Assembly: GCA_900752275.1 (NCBI GenBank)
Contig: CAADUS010000050.1
Span: 1-31,350, forward strand
Source: an uncultured Collinsella sp.
GTDB taxonomy: Bacteria; Actinomycetota; Coriobacteriia; Coriobacteriales; Coriobacteriaceae
DNA: 31,350 bases
Reading direction: 5' to 3'
Both the position numbers and the translations under genes were made by a program. Of the stretch, positions 29,798 to 31,350 are shown piece by piece. Below the pieces are notes generated by a model. The model searched no databases and was not told the DNA's origin. It saw only the letters and a program-made list of their open reading frames with translations. The stretch's first letter is position 1. Each line of letters starts with the position of its first letter.

Positions 29798-31350
29798 ATG
29801 GAGATGGATGACAACAAACGTAGACGGAATATGATCCTCTACGTGCTCATCGCCTTCGTCGTCTACCTCGTGCTCTCGACCGTTCTGTTCCCCAACATCG
29901 GTCACACGCAGCAGATTACGAAGACCGATTACTCGACGTTTGTCAAAGCGCTCGATAAGAAGAGCGTTGACAAGGTTGAGTACAACACGGACGATTACAC
30001 GATTTATTACACCAAGAAGGGCGAGGACGAGAACATCGCCTACAAGACGACCGGTGTGCCGAATGATGCGGGCTTTACCGATCGCGTGCTTGAATCTGGC
30101 GCCTCGCTTGAGTCGGTCGTTCCCGATAAGAACTCGGGTCTGATGACCTACTACCTGCTCACCCTCATTCTTCCCATGGCGATTTTCTTCCTCATCGGCT
30201 GGTGGCTCAACCGCCGTATGAAGAAGGCCATGGGCGAAGACGGTCCGTCGATGAACTTTGGCGGTGGTGGCTTTGGCGGCGGCGGACTGGGTAAGTCCGG
30301 CGCTCGCGTTATCGCCTCCAAAGATGTGGGCGTGACCTTTAAGGATGTTGCAGGCCAGGAAGAGGCCAAGGAATCCCTTAAGGAGGTCGTCGACTTTCTG
30401 GAGAAGCCGCAGCGCTACGAGGAAATTGGCGCCAAGCTGCCGCGCGGTGCCCTCCTTGTCGGCCCTCCGGGTACCGGTAAAACCCTGCTCGCCAAGGCCG
30501 TTGCCGGTGAGGCGGGCGTTCCGTTCTTTAGCATTTCGGGTTCTGAGTTCGTCGAGATGTTTGTCGGCCGCGGCGCCGCCAAGGTTCGCGACCTGTTTAA
30601 GCAGGCCAAGGAAAAGGCCCCGTGCATTGTGTTTATCGACGAGATCGATACCATCGGCAAAAAGCGTGACGGCGGCGGCTTTAGCGGCAACGACGAGCGC
30701 GAGCAAACGCTCAACCAGTTGCTGACCGAGATGGACGGCTTCGATAACCACAAGGGCATCGTCGTCCTCGCCGCTACCAACCGCCCCGACAGCCTTGACC
30801 CGGCCTTGCTGCGCCCCGGTCGTTTTGACCGCCGCATCCCCGTCGAGCTGCCCGACCTGACTGGCCGCAAGAACATCCTCGAGCTGCATGCCAAGAGCGT
30901 GAAGACGCAGCCGCCGATCGACCTGACCGCTATTGCCCGCGCCACGCCCGGTGCCTCGGGCGCCGACCTTGCCAATATCATCAACGAGGGTGCCCTGCGC
31001 GCTGTTCGCGAAGGCCGCAAGCGCGCGACCCAGGACGACTTCGAGGAGTCGGTGGAGGTCGTCATTGCCGGCCAGCAGCGTAAGTCCACGGTGCTTTCCG
31101 ACCACGAGAAGCAGGTCGTTTCCTACCACGAGATCGGTCATGCCATCGTCGCTGCCCGCCAAAAGGGTTCCGCGCCGGTTACCAAGATCACCATCGTGCC
31201 GCGCACGAGCGGCGCTCTGGGCTACACCATGCAGGTCGAGGAGGATGAGCGCTTCCTGACCACGCGCCAGGAGGTCCTGGACAAGCTCGCCGTCTACTGC
31301 GGTGGCCGCGCGGCCGAGGAGCTCATCTTTGGCGAGATGACGACCGGCGC
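29798..31350 (+). CDS. ftsH: ATP-dependent zinc metalloprotease FtsH (3' end missing)
   Basis: FtsH is a membrane-bound hexameric AAA+ protease that degrades misfolded membrane proteins and some regulators. About 517 residues are visible before the window ends. It has an N-terminal membrane helix (MILYVLIAFVVYLVLSTVLF), an external domain of about 80 residues, a second helix (YYLLTLILPMAIFFLIGWW) and a Gly-rich linker. The AAA domain follows, with Walker A GPPGTGKT (bases 30461-30484), pore loop MFVGRG, Walker B CIVFIDEID and the second region of homology LRPGRFDRR. The zinc site reads HEIGH (31127-31141) where HEAGH is usual, still fitting HExxH. ATG 29798 is preferred (GGAG nine bases upstream); ATGs at 29783 and 29804 are alternatives. 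The third zinc ligand lies beyond the window. Confidence 0.96.
   Translation, partial: MEMDDNKRRRNMILYVLIAFVVYLVLSTVLFPNIGHTQQITKTDYSTFVKALDKKSVDKVEYNTDDYTIYYTKKGEDENIAYKTTGVPNDAGFTDRVLESGASLESVVPDKNSGLMTYYLLTLILPMAIFFLIGWWLNRRMKKAMGEDGPSMNFGGGGFGGGGLGKSGARVIASKDVGVTFKDVAGQEEAKESLKEVVDFLEKPQRYEEIGAKLPRGALLVGPPGTGKTLLAKAVAGEAGVPFFSISGSEFVEMFVGRGAAKVRDLFKQAKEKAPCIVFIDEIDTIGKKRDGGGFSGNDEREQTLNQLLTEMDGFDNHKGIVVLAATNRPDSLDPALLRPGRFDRRIPVELPDLTGRKNILELHAKSVKTQPPIDLTAIARATPGASGADLANIINEGALRAVREGRKRATQDDFEESVEVVIAGQQRKSTVLSDHEKQVVSYHEIGHAIVAARQKGSAPVTKITIVPRTSGALGYTMQVEEDERFLTTRQEVLDKLAVYCGGRAAEELIFGEMTTG

Overview
The window is GC-rich, densely coding bacterial DNA with no mobile element, CRISPR array or prophage that I can see. 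Gene order and protein character point to an actinobacterium of the class Coriobacteriia, most likely Collinsella or a close relative. The main reasons are the infB-rbfA-nrnA-truB-ribF and dnaG-sigA blocks, a SepIVA-like gene beside yceD, the rnc-smc-ftsY-ffh block and strong GC-ending codon bias. The genus is inferred from general knowledge, not from a database search.

Layout. (1) Bases 1-7440, plus strand: a tightly packed translation/replication operon of infB (5' end outside the window), rbfA, nrnA-like DHH phosphoesterase, truB, ribF and dnaG, several genes overlapping by a few bases. (2) 7441-9172: the principal sigma factor gene with its own extended -10 promoter and terminator, then a single tRNA-Asn(GTT) gene with a strong promoter, phased A-tracts and an intrinsic terminator. 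(3) 9227-14695: asp23-like gene, fakA-like kinase, recG, rsmD and coaD. (4) 14720-18252: a SepIVA-like coiled-coil gene, yceD, rpmF (59 codons), plsX, acpP and rnc, i.e. cell-envelope and fatty-acid/phospholipid genes, with two inverted repeats that could set relative expression. (5) 18263-24271: smc, ftsY and ffh (chromosome condensation and the SRP pathway), ending in a 17-bp perfect hairpin. (6) 24328-25258: a minus-strand gene fusing a DUF134 helix-turn-helix domain to a NifX/NifB-type metal-cluster domain with a His/Cys-rich tail; its promoter is flanked by two nearly identical palindromes. (7) 25259-26635: thyA and dfrA, coupled steps of dTMP synthesis. (8) 26704-29137: a SpoU-type RNA methyltransferase and a MATE exporter. 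(9) 29144-29705: a long inverted repeat filling the convergent gap, then cobO on the minus strand. (10) 29798 to the end: ftsH, cut by the window edge.

Most of the window is ordinary housekeeping sequence. The parts that deserve a second look are the DUF134-NifX fusion with its twin operators and internal ribosome-binding site, the SepIVA-like gene, the inverted repeats at rpmF/plsX and plsX/acpP, and the long inverted repeat between the MATE gene and cobO. No gene-free stretch exceeds about 200 bases; the two longest gaps are 9137-9330 (terminator and promoter) and 25093-25258 (divergent promoters and operators).
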